A stretch of DNA of 5,610 nt. Origin: Alphaproteobacteria bacterium. GTDB lineage: Bacteria > Pseudomonadota > Alphaproteobacteria > Rhodospirillales > Rhodospirillaceae. The notes beneath the pieces are model-generated. The model saw only the letters and a list, made by a program, of their open reading frames with translations, was not told the DNA's origin and made no database searches. The stretch is taken from positions 1-5,610 of the forward strand of contig QKGW01000287.1 in assembly GCA_003250275.1 (NCBI GenBank), written 5' to 3'. A program made the position numbers and the translations under genes. Each line of letters begins with the position of its first letter. Within the stretch, counting starts at the first letter, position 1. Of the stretch, positions 1 to 5,443 are shown piece after piece.

Positions 1-549
1 CGCGAAACGCCGCCCGAGGCCGGTGGGGATCACCACGTCGGCGCGTTTGCGCTTCTCCGCGTCGGCCATCTGCCGCGCCCGTACCGCCTTGAGGCGGTCG
101 CGGGTCATCCCCGGGCGGCGCAGCACCCGCTGCGCCTGGATCGACGGCGACGCCGACACCACCCACACCGCGTCGCAGCGCCGTTCCCCTCCGGTTTCAT
201 ACAACAGCGGAATGTCGAGCACCACCATCGGGCGCCGCATCCGCCGGTTCCGTTGCAGGAAGCGGCGCTCGGCGGCGCGCACCAGCGGGTGGAGGATGCC
301 TTCGAGATCCTTGAGCGCCGCCCGGTCGCCGAACACCCGCGCGCCGAGGGCGGCGCGGTCGAGCCGCCCGCTCTCGTCGACGACGCCGGGAAACCGCGCC
401 GCGATCGCGGCGATCGCCGGGCCGTTCGGCGCAGTGAGCGCGTGGACCACCGCGTCGGCGTCGTGCACCGGCACGCCGAGCCGCCGCAGCATCGCCGCGG
501 TGGTGCTCTTGCCCATGCCGATGGACCCGGTGAGGCCGATCACCCGCAT
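1..549 (-). CDS. coaE: Dephospho-CoA kinase, C-terminus cut by window edge
   Basis: This enzyme phosphorylates the 3'-hydroxyl of dephospho-CoA with ATP, the last step of coenzyme A synthesis, in the cytosol. The 183 residues visible begin with a P-loop, GSIGMGKST at 8-16, followed by HDAD at 29-32, HPLV at 87-90 and the family strand-loop DIPLLYE at 112-118. RARQ sits near 158-161 and ADVVIPTG at 170-177, the usual sequence just before the C-terminal helix. CoaE proteins are usually about 200 residues, so only some 15-25 residues should be missing past position 1. The ATG at 549-547 follows the aroE stop by 4 nt and lies directly before the P-loop strand, and no in-frame start lies just upstream. 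No strong Shine-Dalgarno is seen, so translational coupling to aroE is likely (inference). Identification is secure from the motifs and the neighbourhood. Confidence 0.96.
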   Translation of the reverse strand, partial: MRVIGLTGSIGMGKSTTAAMLRRLGVPVHDADAVVHALTAPNGPAIAAIAARFPGVVDESGRLDRAALGARVFGDRAALKDLEGILHPLVRAAERRFLQRNRRMRRPMVVLDIPLLYETGGERRCDAVWVVSASPSIQAQRVLRRPGMTRDRLKAVRARQMADAEKRKRADVVIPTGLGRRFA

Positions 550-553
550 TTCG

Positions 554-1435
554 TCATTCGCCCCGGATCGCCTTGAGCACGTACGCGCGCAACGCGTCGT
601 CGACCTCGGGGCGGACGCCGAACCACGCCTCGAAGCCGACGCCACCCTGGTGCAGCAACATCCCGAGGCCGTCGACGGCGACGAGGCCGCGCGCCGCGGC
701 GGCGGCGAGGAACGGGGTCTCGAGCGGCGAATAGACGATGTCCGCGACCACGGTGTCGGCGGGGAGAACCCCGAGGTCGAGATCGAGCGGCGGGTTGCCG
801 GTCATGCCGAGCGAGGTGGTGTTGACCACCACGCCGGCGTCCGCCGCCTCGGCGCGCCAGGCTTCGGCGGTGAGCGGCAGGGCGCGGATCGGCGCGGCGT
901 GATGCTGGGCGAAATGCCGCGCGAGCACCTCGGCCTTCTCGACCGTGCGGTTGAACAGGCGCACCTCGGGCACGCCGCCTTCGAGCAGCGCGGCGCACAC
1001 CGCGCGCGCGCCGCCGCCCGCGCCGAGCACCACCGCCGGACGGGCGGGGTTCCACGTCGGTGCGCTGGCGCGCAAGTTGGCGAGGAACCCCGGCGCGTCG
1101 GTGTTGGTGCCGGTGATGCGTCCGTCCGCCCCGACGATCAGGGTGTTCACCGCGCCGATCGCCGCGGCAGTCGGGGTAATCTCGTCGATCAGCGGCATCA
1201 CCGCTTCCTTGTGCGGCTTGGTCACGTTCGCGCCGCGCAGCCCGAGCGCGACGAGGCCGCGCACCGCCTCGGCGAGGGTGCCGGGCGCGACCGGCAGCGG
1301 AATGTACGCGCCGTCGATGCCGTGCTTGGCGAGCCAGTACGCGTGCAGGCGCGGCGACTGGCTGTAGGCGACCGGCCAGCCGATGATGCCGGCGACGAGA
1401 GTGCGGCCCGAGTGCGCGAGAATGGTTTCGGTCAT
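554..1435 (-). CDS. aroE: Shikimate dehydrogenase (NADP+)
   Basis: This enzyme reduces 3-dehydroshikimate to shikimate with NADPH in the aromatic amino acid (chorismate) pathway. The 293-residue protein has the shikimate-binding segment YSQSPRLHAYWL at 24-35 and NVTKPHK at 70-76, where K76 is the expected catalytic lysine. GAVNTL follows at 94-99 and GTNTD at 109-113, where D113 is the expected catalytic aspartate. The K-D spacing of 37 equals that of K65/D102 in E. coli AroE. The NADP fold follows with GAGGGARA at 138-145 and NRT, and the C-terminal GLGMLLHQGG closes the active site. The residue before the first SxS serine is Tyr rather than the common His. The ATG at 1435 overlaps the maf stop as ATGA. 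An in-frame ATG at 1447 would add MSAV and cannot be excluded, and neither start has a clear ribosome site. Length is normal for the family. Confidence 0.96.
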   Translation of the reverse strand: MTETILAHSGRTLVAGIIGWPVAYSQSPRLHAYWLAKHGIDGAYIPLPVAPGTLAEAVRGLVALGLRGANVTKPHKEAVMPLIDEITPTAAAIGAVNTLIVGADGRITGTNTDAPGFLANLRASAPTWNPARPAVVLGAGGGARAVCAALLEGGVPEVRLFNRTVEKAEVLARHFAQHHAAPIRALPLTAEAWRAEAADAGVVVNTTSLGMTGNPPLDLDLGVLPADTVVADIVYSPLETPFLAAAAARGLVAVDGLGMLLHQGGVGFEAWFGVRPEVDDALRAYVLKAIRGE

Positions 1436-2031
1436 GACGGCAGACATCCGATGCGGCGGAGTTGGGCGAGAAGCGGCAGGAGCGGCAACCCCATCACGGT
1501 GAACAGGTCGCCGTCGACGCGGGCAAACAGCTGCGCGCCGCTGCCTTCGAGAGTGTAGCCGCCGACCGCGCCCAACGCCAAGGGCGTCGCGGCGGCGACG
1601 TAATCGTCGAGAAACGCGTCGGAAAACGCGCGCATTCTGAGGGTCGCGCGGCCGACGTGACGCCACCGCACCCGGCCCGCGCGCGCGAGACACACCGCGG
1701 AATGGAGCGTATGGCCGCGCCCGCGCAGCCGGCGGAGCTGCGCCGCAAGCCCGGCGCGGTCGCGCGGCTTGTCGAGCCATTCGCCGCCCGCGTCGAGCAT
1801 CTGGTCGCAGCCGATCACCCAGGCGTCGGGAACCTCCGCGCCGACCGCGAGCGCCTTCGCGGCGGCCAGGGCGAGCGCGCAGGCCCGCGCATCGTCGCCA
1901 ACGGCGTGGCGTTCGGCGGTGATCGCGGCTTCGTCCACCGCCGCGGTGCAGGCGCGATGCGGCACCCCGGCCTCCGCGAGCAAGCGGCGGCGGGCGGGAC
2001 TGGCCGAAGCCAGGATCAGCTCAGTCCTCAT
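1432..2031 (-). CDS. maf: Maf family nucleoside triphosphate pyrophosphatase
   Basis: Maf proteins hydrolyse non-canonical or modified nucleoside triphosphates to monophosphates and are thought to clean the nucleotide pool; some affect septation. The 199-residue protein shows the N-terminal ILASASPARRRLL at 6-18, VDEAAI at 32-37, a conserved lysine in AAAKA near 59, and GCDQ at 74-77, where D76 is the likely catalytic base. LDKP follows at 86-89, then the C-terminal EGSGAQLF at 162-169 and VMGLPL at 179-184. Length is typical. I cannot firmly assign the dTTP/UTP (YhdE) or m7GTP (YceF) subclass: GCDQ resembles the YceF form GSDQ, while the C-terminal GAQLF resembles YhdE. The ATG overlaps the end of the upstream DUF299 gene by 11 bp, and no good Shine-Dalgarno precedes it. 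This suggests translational coupling. Confidence 0.94.
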   Translation of the reverse strand: MRTELILASASPARRRLLAEAGVPHRACTAAVDEAAITAERHAVGDDARACALALAAAKALAVGAEVPDAWVIGCDQMLDAGGEWLDKPRDRAGLAAQLRRLRGRGHTLHSAVCLARAGRVRWRHVGRATLRMRAFSDAFLDDYVAAATPLALGAVGGYTLEGSGAQLFARVDGDLFTVMGLPLLPLLAQLRRIGCLPS

Positions 2032-2863
2032 CGTTGGGGCAGTCCGGGTACTTGGTGCGGTAGAACTCGATGATCGTCGCCGCCGCTTCCTCGATCGAGC
2101 GGCGCGTCACGTCGATCACCGGCCAGCCGCGCCGCGCGAAGATCCGCCGCGCCTCGGCGACTTCCTCCGCCACCGCGTCGACCCGGGCGTAATGGCTGTC
2201 CGCATCGTCGTTCATCTGCTTCAGGCGGTTGAGACGGATCTCGGAGAGACTCTTGGGCTCGCGGGTGAGGCCGACGATCACCGGATTGGTGAGGGTGTCG
2301 AGTTCCTCGGGCAACGGAATGCCGTGTACCAGCGGCACGTTCGCCGCCTTGAGGCCGCGGTTGGCGAGGTAGGCGCAGGTCGGCGTCTTCGAGGTCCGCG
2401 AGACGCCGACGAGCACCACGTCGGCGGCTTCGAGATCGTGGAGCATCTGGCCGTCGTCGTGGCTGATGGTGAACTCGATCGCGTCCATGCGGCGGTAGTA
2501 GGCGGCGTCGAGCACGTGCTGCACGCCGGGCCGCCCGGTGATGCCGCGCCCGAGCAGGTTGCCCAGCCCCGACATCACCGGGTCGAGTACCGGCACGCAC
2601 GGCACGCCGAGCGCGTAGCAACCGGTTTCGAGCGCGCGGCGCACGTCGGGGTCGACGACGGTGAACAGCACCAGCCCAGGATCGTTGCCGACCCCGGCGA
2701 GTACCCGCTCGACCTGGCCGGGGGTACGCACGAGATACCAGAGGTGCTGGATCGCGCGGACGTCGGAAAACTGCACCAGGCAGGCGCGTGCGACGGTGGC
2801 GACGGTCTCGCCGGTGGAATCGGAAACCAGGTGGATATGGAACGCGCCGTTGCGGTCGGGCAT
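2021..2863 (-). CDS. ppsR: Pyruvate,phosphate dikinase / PEP synthase regulatory protein (DUF299)
   Basis: Members of this family (PDRP in plants, PpsR in E. coli) are bifunctional. They inactivate pyruvate,phosphate dikinase or PEP synthase by ADP-dependent phosphorylation of a threonine and reactivate it by phosphate-dependent dephosphorylation, so they set the pyruvate/PEP balance. The 280-residue protein starts with HIHLVSDSTGET at 9-20, has DAIEFTISHDDG at 127-138, and carries the family P-loop GVSRTSKTP at 153-161 in the second half, all diagnostic. Which target enzyme applies cannot be told from here; PPDK is common in alphaproteobacteria. I chose the ATG at 2863 because homology begins right there, with a weak G-rich ribosome site (GGGGG at 2878-2874). 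The frame stays open to an ATG at 2974, but that extension is unlike the family and crosses DnaA boxes. This is the 'RP001' neighbour of alphaproteobacterial origins and the first gene of the leftward operon. Confidence 0.95.
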   Translation of the reverse strand: MPDRNGAFHIHLVSDSTGETVATVARACLVQFSDVRAIQHLWYLVRTPGQVERVLAGVGNDPGLVLFTVVDPDVRRALETGCYALGVPCVPVLDPVMSGLGNLLGRGITGRPGVQHVLDAAYYRRMDAIEFTISHDDGQMLHDLEAADVVLVGVSRTSKTPTCAYLANRGLKAANVPLVHGIPLPEELDTLTNPVIVGLTREPKSLSEIRLNRLKQMNDDADSHYARVDAVAEEVAEARRIFARRGWPVIDVTRRSIEEAAATIIEFYRTKYPDCPNDED

Positions 2864-2899
2864 CTGCTGCTTACCCCCATGCTGAAGGTTCGAGCGTAT

Positions 2900-2908
2900 C
2901 GTGGATAA
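2900..2908 (-). promoter_or_regulatory. DnaA box, one mismatch
   Basis: Read on the minus strand this is TTATCCACG, matching TTATCCACA except at the last base. It has the same orientation as the perfect box 35 bp to the right and lies 37 bp upstream of the ppsR start. A DnaA molecule here could serve origin assembly and could also influence ppsR transcription (inference). Confidence 0.7.
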
Positions 2909-2934
2909 CTCCCCGGGACAATCGCGGGACGGCG

Positions 2935-2943
2935 TGTGGATAA
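2935..2943 (-). promoter_or_regulatory. DnaA box, perfect consensus
   Basis: The minus strand reads TTATCCACA, identical to the high-affinity DnaA consensus. It is the strongest initiator-binding site in the gap and shares the sequence GTGGATAACT with the neighbouring box at 2900. This site anchors the origin call. Confidence 0.85.
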
Positions 2944-3073
2944 CTTGGGGATTTTCCGATTTCCCCGATTCCACCCCCGACTTGCGAAAATCCGCCCGTA
3001 CGGTTTTCCCGCGGCATCGCCGCCGCGCGGGTTTCCGGGGATTGCGGGGAGGACGCTTCCGGCCAAAACCGGG

Positions 3074-3091
3074 TTACCCACGTTTTTCACA
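3074..3091 (+). promoter_or_regulatory. Two abutting degenerate DnaA boxes
   Basis: On the plus strand, TTACCCACG (3074-3082) differs from TTATCCACA at two positions. It is followed directly by TTTTTCACA (3083-3091), which fits the relaxed consensus TTWTNCACA exactly. A third weak copy, CTATCCCCA on the minus strand, lies at 3095-3103. Close-packed low-affinity sites are common in bacterial origins, but degenerate boxes also occur by chance, so confidence is moderate. Confidence 0.45.
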
Positions 3092-3196
3092 TACTGGGGA
3101 TAGCTTTCGCGGTTCAAGTTTTTCAGGATGTTGACTAGTGTTGTTCCAAGAACCGTCCACGACCCGGCGCGCCCCCGCCCAACCCCGCGCGCGATC

Positions 3197-3205
3197 TGTG
3201 GATGA
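3197..3205 (-). promoter_or_regulatory. DnaA box, one mismatch (TCATCCACA)
   Basis: The minus strand reads TCATCCACA, with a single change at the second base of the consensus. Caulobacter origin 'G-boxes' also vary at this position (TGATCCACA). It lies about 40 bp from the A+T-rich stretch, on the hemE side of the gap, a plausible place for a DnaA site near the unwinding region. Confidence 0.6.
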
Positions 3206-3244
3206 AACCGGGGACGAAAAAGGATCCCCAGGATTCCCCCCGCC

Positions 3245-3297
3245 AATCACTACCAATACCTTTTAATTTCAAGATTCATTGTTAGGTGTAGCAACAA
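3245..3297. other. A+T-rich candidate DNA unwinding element
   Basis: About two thirds of these 53 bases are A or T by hand count, including CTTTTAATTTCAAG, in a window that is otherwise strongly GC-rich. It lies between the last DnaA box and the hemE start. In an origin this would be where strands first separate. It could also serve as the hemE promoter and 5' leader, and the two roles are not exclusive. No clear -35/-10 pair was recognised. Confidence 0.55.
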
Positions 3298-3302
3298 GCG
3301 AT

Positions 3303-3309
3303 GGAGAGG
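3303..3309 (+). promoter_or_regulatory. hemE ribosome binding site (decides start)
   Basis: GGAGAGG lies immediately before the ATG at 3313, with the GGAG core ending 6 nt from it. The alternative in-frame ATG at 3301 overlaps this motif and has no purine-rich site ahead of it. The downstream ATG is therefore preferred. Confidence 0.75.
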
Positions 3310-3312
3310 ATC

Positions 3313-4365
3313 ATGCCGGTGACGGAACTCAATTCGTCGGCCGCGACGACCCGGTTGTCGGCAGCGTTTCAGGCGCCGGCTGCGCGGCCGCCGATCTGGC
3401 TGATGCGTCAGGCCGGGCGCTATCTGCCCGAATACCGCGAGACCCGCGCCGAGGCCGGCTCGTTCCTCGATCTCTGCTATAACCCGCGGCTGGCGGTGGA
3501 AGTGGCTTTGCAGCCGTTGCGCCGCTTCGATCTCGACGCCGCGATCCTGTTCTCCGACATTCTCGTGATCCCCGACGGCCTTGGTCAGCCGGTGCGCTTC
3601 GACGAAGGCGTCGGGCCGGTGCTGATGCGCCTCGAGGATACCGCCGATTTCGCGCCGCTCTCGCTCGAACGGATGCGCGCTCACCTCGCGCCGGTCTACG
3701 AGACCGTCGATCGCTTGCGCGCCGAGCTGCCGCGCGACGTCTCCCTGATCGGCTTCTCCGGCGCGCCGTGGACGATTGCGACCTACATGCTCGAAGGCCG
3801 GAGCAGCCGCGAGTTCACGCTCGGCAAGTATTGGGCCTATGCCCGTCCCGAGGATTTCCGCGTTCTCGTCGAGATTCTCGTCGAAGCGGTGACTGCGCAT
3901 CTCTCGGCGCAGGTCGAGGCGGGCGCGGATGTGCTGCAGCTGTTCGACAGCTGGGCGGGCGTGCTCGATGACTGGGGCTTCCGCACCTGGGTCGAGGCGC
4001 CGATCCGCGCGATCGTCGGCAAGCTCAAGGCGCGCCATCCCAAGGTGCCGGTGATCCTCTTCGCCCGGGGCGCGGGTGCGCGCTTCGCCGGGCTCGCGGC
4101 GCGCACCGGGGTGGATGCTGTGGCGCTCGACTGCACCGTGCCGCTCGCCTGGGCGCGTGAGACGGTGCAGAGCGAGACGGTGATCCAGGGGAACCTCGAT
4201 CCCGCGATCCTGCGCATCGGCGGCCCTGCAATGGAGCGTGCGGTGGCCGATATCCTCGCTGCGTGGGCGTCCGGACGGTTCATCTTCAATCTCGGCCACG
4301 GCATCCTGCCCGATACGCCGCCGCAGCACGTCGCGGCGCTGGTGCGGCAGGTGCGCGGGGCGTAA
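3313..4365 (+). CDS. hemE: Uroporphyrinogen decarboxylase
   Basis: This cytosolic enzyme removes the four acetate carboxyls of uroporphyrinogen III to give coproporphyrinogen III in heme synthesis, without a cofactor. The 350-residue protein, normal length for the family, begins its homology with PPIWLMRQAGRYLPEYR at 26-42. R32 and R36 match the substrate-binding arginines. LFSDIL at 79-84 includes D82, equivalent to the essential aspartate 86 of the human enzyme. GFSGAPWTIATY at 146-157 is the second family signature, ending in the conserved Tyr157. FNLGHGILPDT at 325-335 carries the conserved His329. The start at 3313 is chosen for its GGAGAGG site; a start at 3301 would add only four residues. 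It is the first gene of the rightward heme operon and lies against the candidate origin. In Caulobacter, hemE promoter activity is tied to origin function; whether that holds here is unknown. Confidence 0.97.
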   Translation: MPVTELNSSAATTRLSAAFQAPAARPPIWLMRQAGRYLPEYRETRAEAGSFLDLCYNPRLAVEVALQPLRRFDLDAAILFSDILVIPDGLGQPVRFDEGVGPVLMRLEDTADFAPLSLERMRAHLAPVYETVDRLRAELPRDVSLIGFSGAPWTIATYMLEGRSSREFTLGKYWAYARPEDFRVLVEILVEAVTAHLSAQVEAGADVLQLFDSWAGVLDDWGFRTWVEAPIRAIVGKLKARHPKVPVILFARGAGARFAGLAARTGVDAVALDCTVPLAWARETVQSETVIQGNLDPAILRIGGPAMERAVADILAAWASGRFIFNLGHGILPDTPPQHVAALVRQVRGA

Positions 4366-4369
4366 CGGA

Positions 4370-4374
4370 AAGGG
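4370..4374 (+). promoter_or_regulatory. hemH ribosome binding site (decides start)
   Basis: AAGGG lies in the 14-nt gap between the hemE stop (TAA at 4363-4365) and the ATG at 4380, leaving 5 nt to the start codon. The frame is open further upstream into hemE, but those residues do not resemble ferrochelatase. This site supports the ATG at 4380. Confidence 0.7.
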
Positions 4375-4379
4375 CGGCG

Positions 4380-5435
4380 ATGCAACGGGTGGCGATCGTG
4401 CTGTTCAACCTCGGGGGACCGGATTCTCTCGAGGCGGTTCCGCAATTCCTGCGCAACCTGTTCGCCGACCCGGTGATCCTCGGATTGCCGCAGCCGTTCC
4501 GCAGTCTTCTCGGCCGTTACATCGCGTGGAAGCGCATTCCCTTCGCCAAGGAGAACTATGCGCTGATCGGCGGCGCTTCGCCGCTCCTGGCGCAGACCCG
4601 CGAGCAGGGCGCGGCGCTTGAGGCGCGGCTCGCGCAACGGCGCGGCGACGTCGAGTTCCGCAGCTTCATCGCGATGCGCTACTGGCATCCGATGGCACCC
4701 GAGACCGCGGCGGCGGTGAAGGCGTGGAACCCCGACCGGGTGATCCTGCTGCCGCTCTATCCGCAGTATTCGCTCACCACCACCGGCTCGTCGCTCACCG
4801 ACTGGCGGAGCGCGGCGAAGAAGGCGGGAATCTCCTGTCCGCAGACGGCGATGTGCTGCTACCCGAGCCACCCCGGCTGGGTCGGCGCGGTCGCGGCAGA
4901 GGTGGAAAAGGCGCTCGCGGGGATTTCCGATCCCTCCGCCTGGCGGGTGGTGTTCTCCGCGCACGGGCTGCCGCAGGCGGTGGTCGACAAGGGCGATCCC
5001 TATCCCGCGCACGTCGAGGCGACGGTGGCGGCGGTGGTCGAGACCCTGCACCGGCCCGACCTCGATTACGTGATCTCGTATCAGAGCAAGGTTGGCCCGC
5101 AGACCTGGATCGGCCCGGATACCGAGGCGGTGATCCACGAGGCCGGCCACGAGGGGAAATCGCTGGTGGTGGTGCCGATCGCGTTCGTCTCCGAGCATTC
5201 GGAAACCCTGGTCGAGCTCGACATCGACTACCGCAAGCAGGCCGACGCCGCGGGCGTGCCCGAGTACCTGCGGCTGCCGACGGTGCAATGCGACCCGCTG
5301 TTCGTCGGCGCGCTCGCCGATCTCGTCGAAACTACTCTCGCACTGCCCGACGCGCCGGGCGGCTGGACCACCACCGGAGAAGGCTGCGGCGCGGCGTGCG
5401 CCTGCCAGCCGGCGAAGTGCGCGCTCGCAGGATAA
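4380..5435 (+). CDS. hemH: Ferrochelatase with cysteine-rich C-terminal tail
   Basis: This enzyme inserts ferrous iron into protoporphyrin IX, the last step of protoheme synthesis, usually at the inner face of the membrane. The 351-residue protein has the N-terminal VLFNLGGPDS at 7-16, IGGASPL at 63-69, and LPLYPQYS at 124-131 followed by TTTGSS. FSAHGLP at 192-198 carries the catalytic His195, and KGDPYP follows at 204-209. YQSKVGPQTW is at 234-243, and SEHSETLVELD at 271-281 contains H273 and E275, equivalent to human H341 and E343. The last 16 residues hold four cysteines, at 336, 340, 342 and 347 (CxxxCxCxxxxC). Other cysteines at 153, 159 and 160 lie in CPQTAMCC. Some ferrochelatases bind a [2Fe-2S] cluster through a C-terminal cysteine motif. 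However, the fourth ligand in the human enzyme (in YPQYSCSTTGS) is Leu132 here, so any cluster would use a different ligand. It lies 14 nt behind hemE. Confidence 0.97.
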   Translation: MQRVAIVLFNLGGPDSLEAVPQFLRNLFADPVILGLPQPFRSLLGRYIAWKRIPFAKENYALIGGASPLLAQTREQGAALEARLAQRRGDVEFRSFIAMRYWHPMAPETAAAVKAWNPDRVILLPLYPQYSLTTTGSSLTDWRSAAKKAGISCPQTAMCCYPSHPGWVGAVAAEVEKALAGISDPSAWRVVFSAHGLPQAVVDKGDPYPAHVEATVAAVVETLHRPDLDYVISYQSKVGPQTWIGPDTEAVIHEAGHEGKSLVVVPIAFVSEHSETLVELDIDYRKQADAAGVPEYLRLPTVQCDPLFVGALADLVETTLALPDAPGGWTTTGEGCGAACACQPAKCALAG

Positions 5436-5443
5436 CCTTACCC

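Larger units (their letters stand above)
2864..3312. other. oriC: Candidate chromosomal replication origin (oriC)
   Basis: This 449-bp gap between two divergent operons holds no convincing gene. It contains one perfect DnaA box (2935-2943), two single-mismatch boxes (2900-2908, 3197-3205), one TTWTNCACA match (3083-3091), weaker variants, and an A+T-rich segment beside hemE (3245-3297). The flanking genes, hemE on one side and the DUF299 gene (RP001) on the other, are the known neighbours of the C. crescentus origin and of the proposed R. prowazekii origin. Box content and A+T content are read directly from the sequence; origin function is inferred from them plus conserved synteny. Three GATTC (GANTC, the CcrM methylation motif) sites occur at 2967, 3232 and 3273. 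No CtrA box (TTAA-N7-TTAA) or convincing IHF site was found. The gap must also contain promoters for both operons, but I could not place them reliably. Confidence 0.82.

Noticed and set aside
23..1558. A 511-codon open frame on the plus strand across coaE, aroE and maf
   Set aside because: It is antisense to three well-identified genes, is rich in Arg/Ala/Gly low-complexity sequence, and matches no family I recognise. Long antisense frames are expected in high-GC DNA.
2871..2879. TTACCCCCA as a further DnaA box
   Set aside because: It has two mismatches, one within the CCACA core, and it overlaps the ppsR ribosome-site region. Too weak to list.
1769..2908. A 379-codon plus-strand frame opposite maf and ppsR
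   Set aside because: It is antisense to two clear genes and shows no recognisable motif.
2864..2974. N-terminal extension of ppsR to an ATG at 2974
   Set aside because: The extra 37 residues do not look like the family and would place coding sequence over two DnaA boxes. The start at 2863 matches the usual N-terminus.
3008..3031. CCCGCG...CGCGGG hairpin as a terminator
   Set aside because: The stem is short with a GC-rich loop and no following T-run, and it lies upstream of both operons.
2901..3134. Small open frame (77 codons) inside the intergenic gap on the plus strand
   Set aside because: There is no ribosome site and no recognisable domain, and it would begin inside a DnaA box. The region is better explained as origin DNA.
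3131..3159. TTGACT as a -35 element for hemE
   Set aside because: No acceptable -10 hexamer lies at 16-18 bp spacing, so the promoter was left unassigned.
2575..3256. Minus-strand frames (223 and 60 codons) running through the gap towards ppsR
   Set aside because: The longer one enters ppsR in the wrong frame, and neither has a ribosome site or family resemblance.
3250..5288. Long minus-strand frames (359 and 483 codons) opposite hemE and hemH
   Set aside because: They are antisense to securely identified genes, and their His/Arg-rich composition is typical of GC-driven shadow frames.
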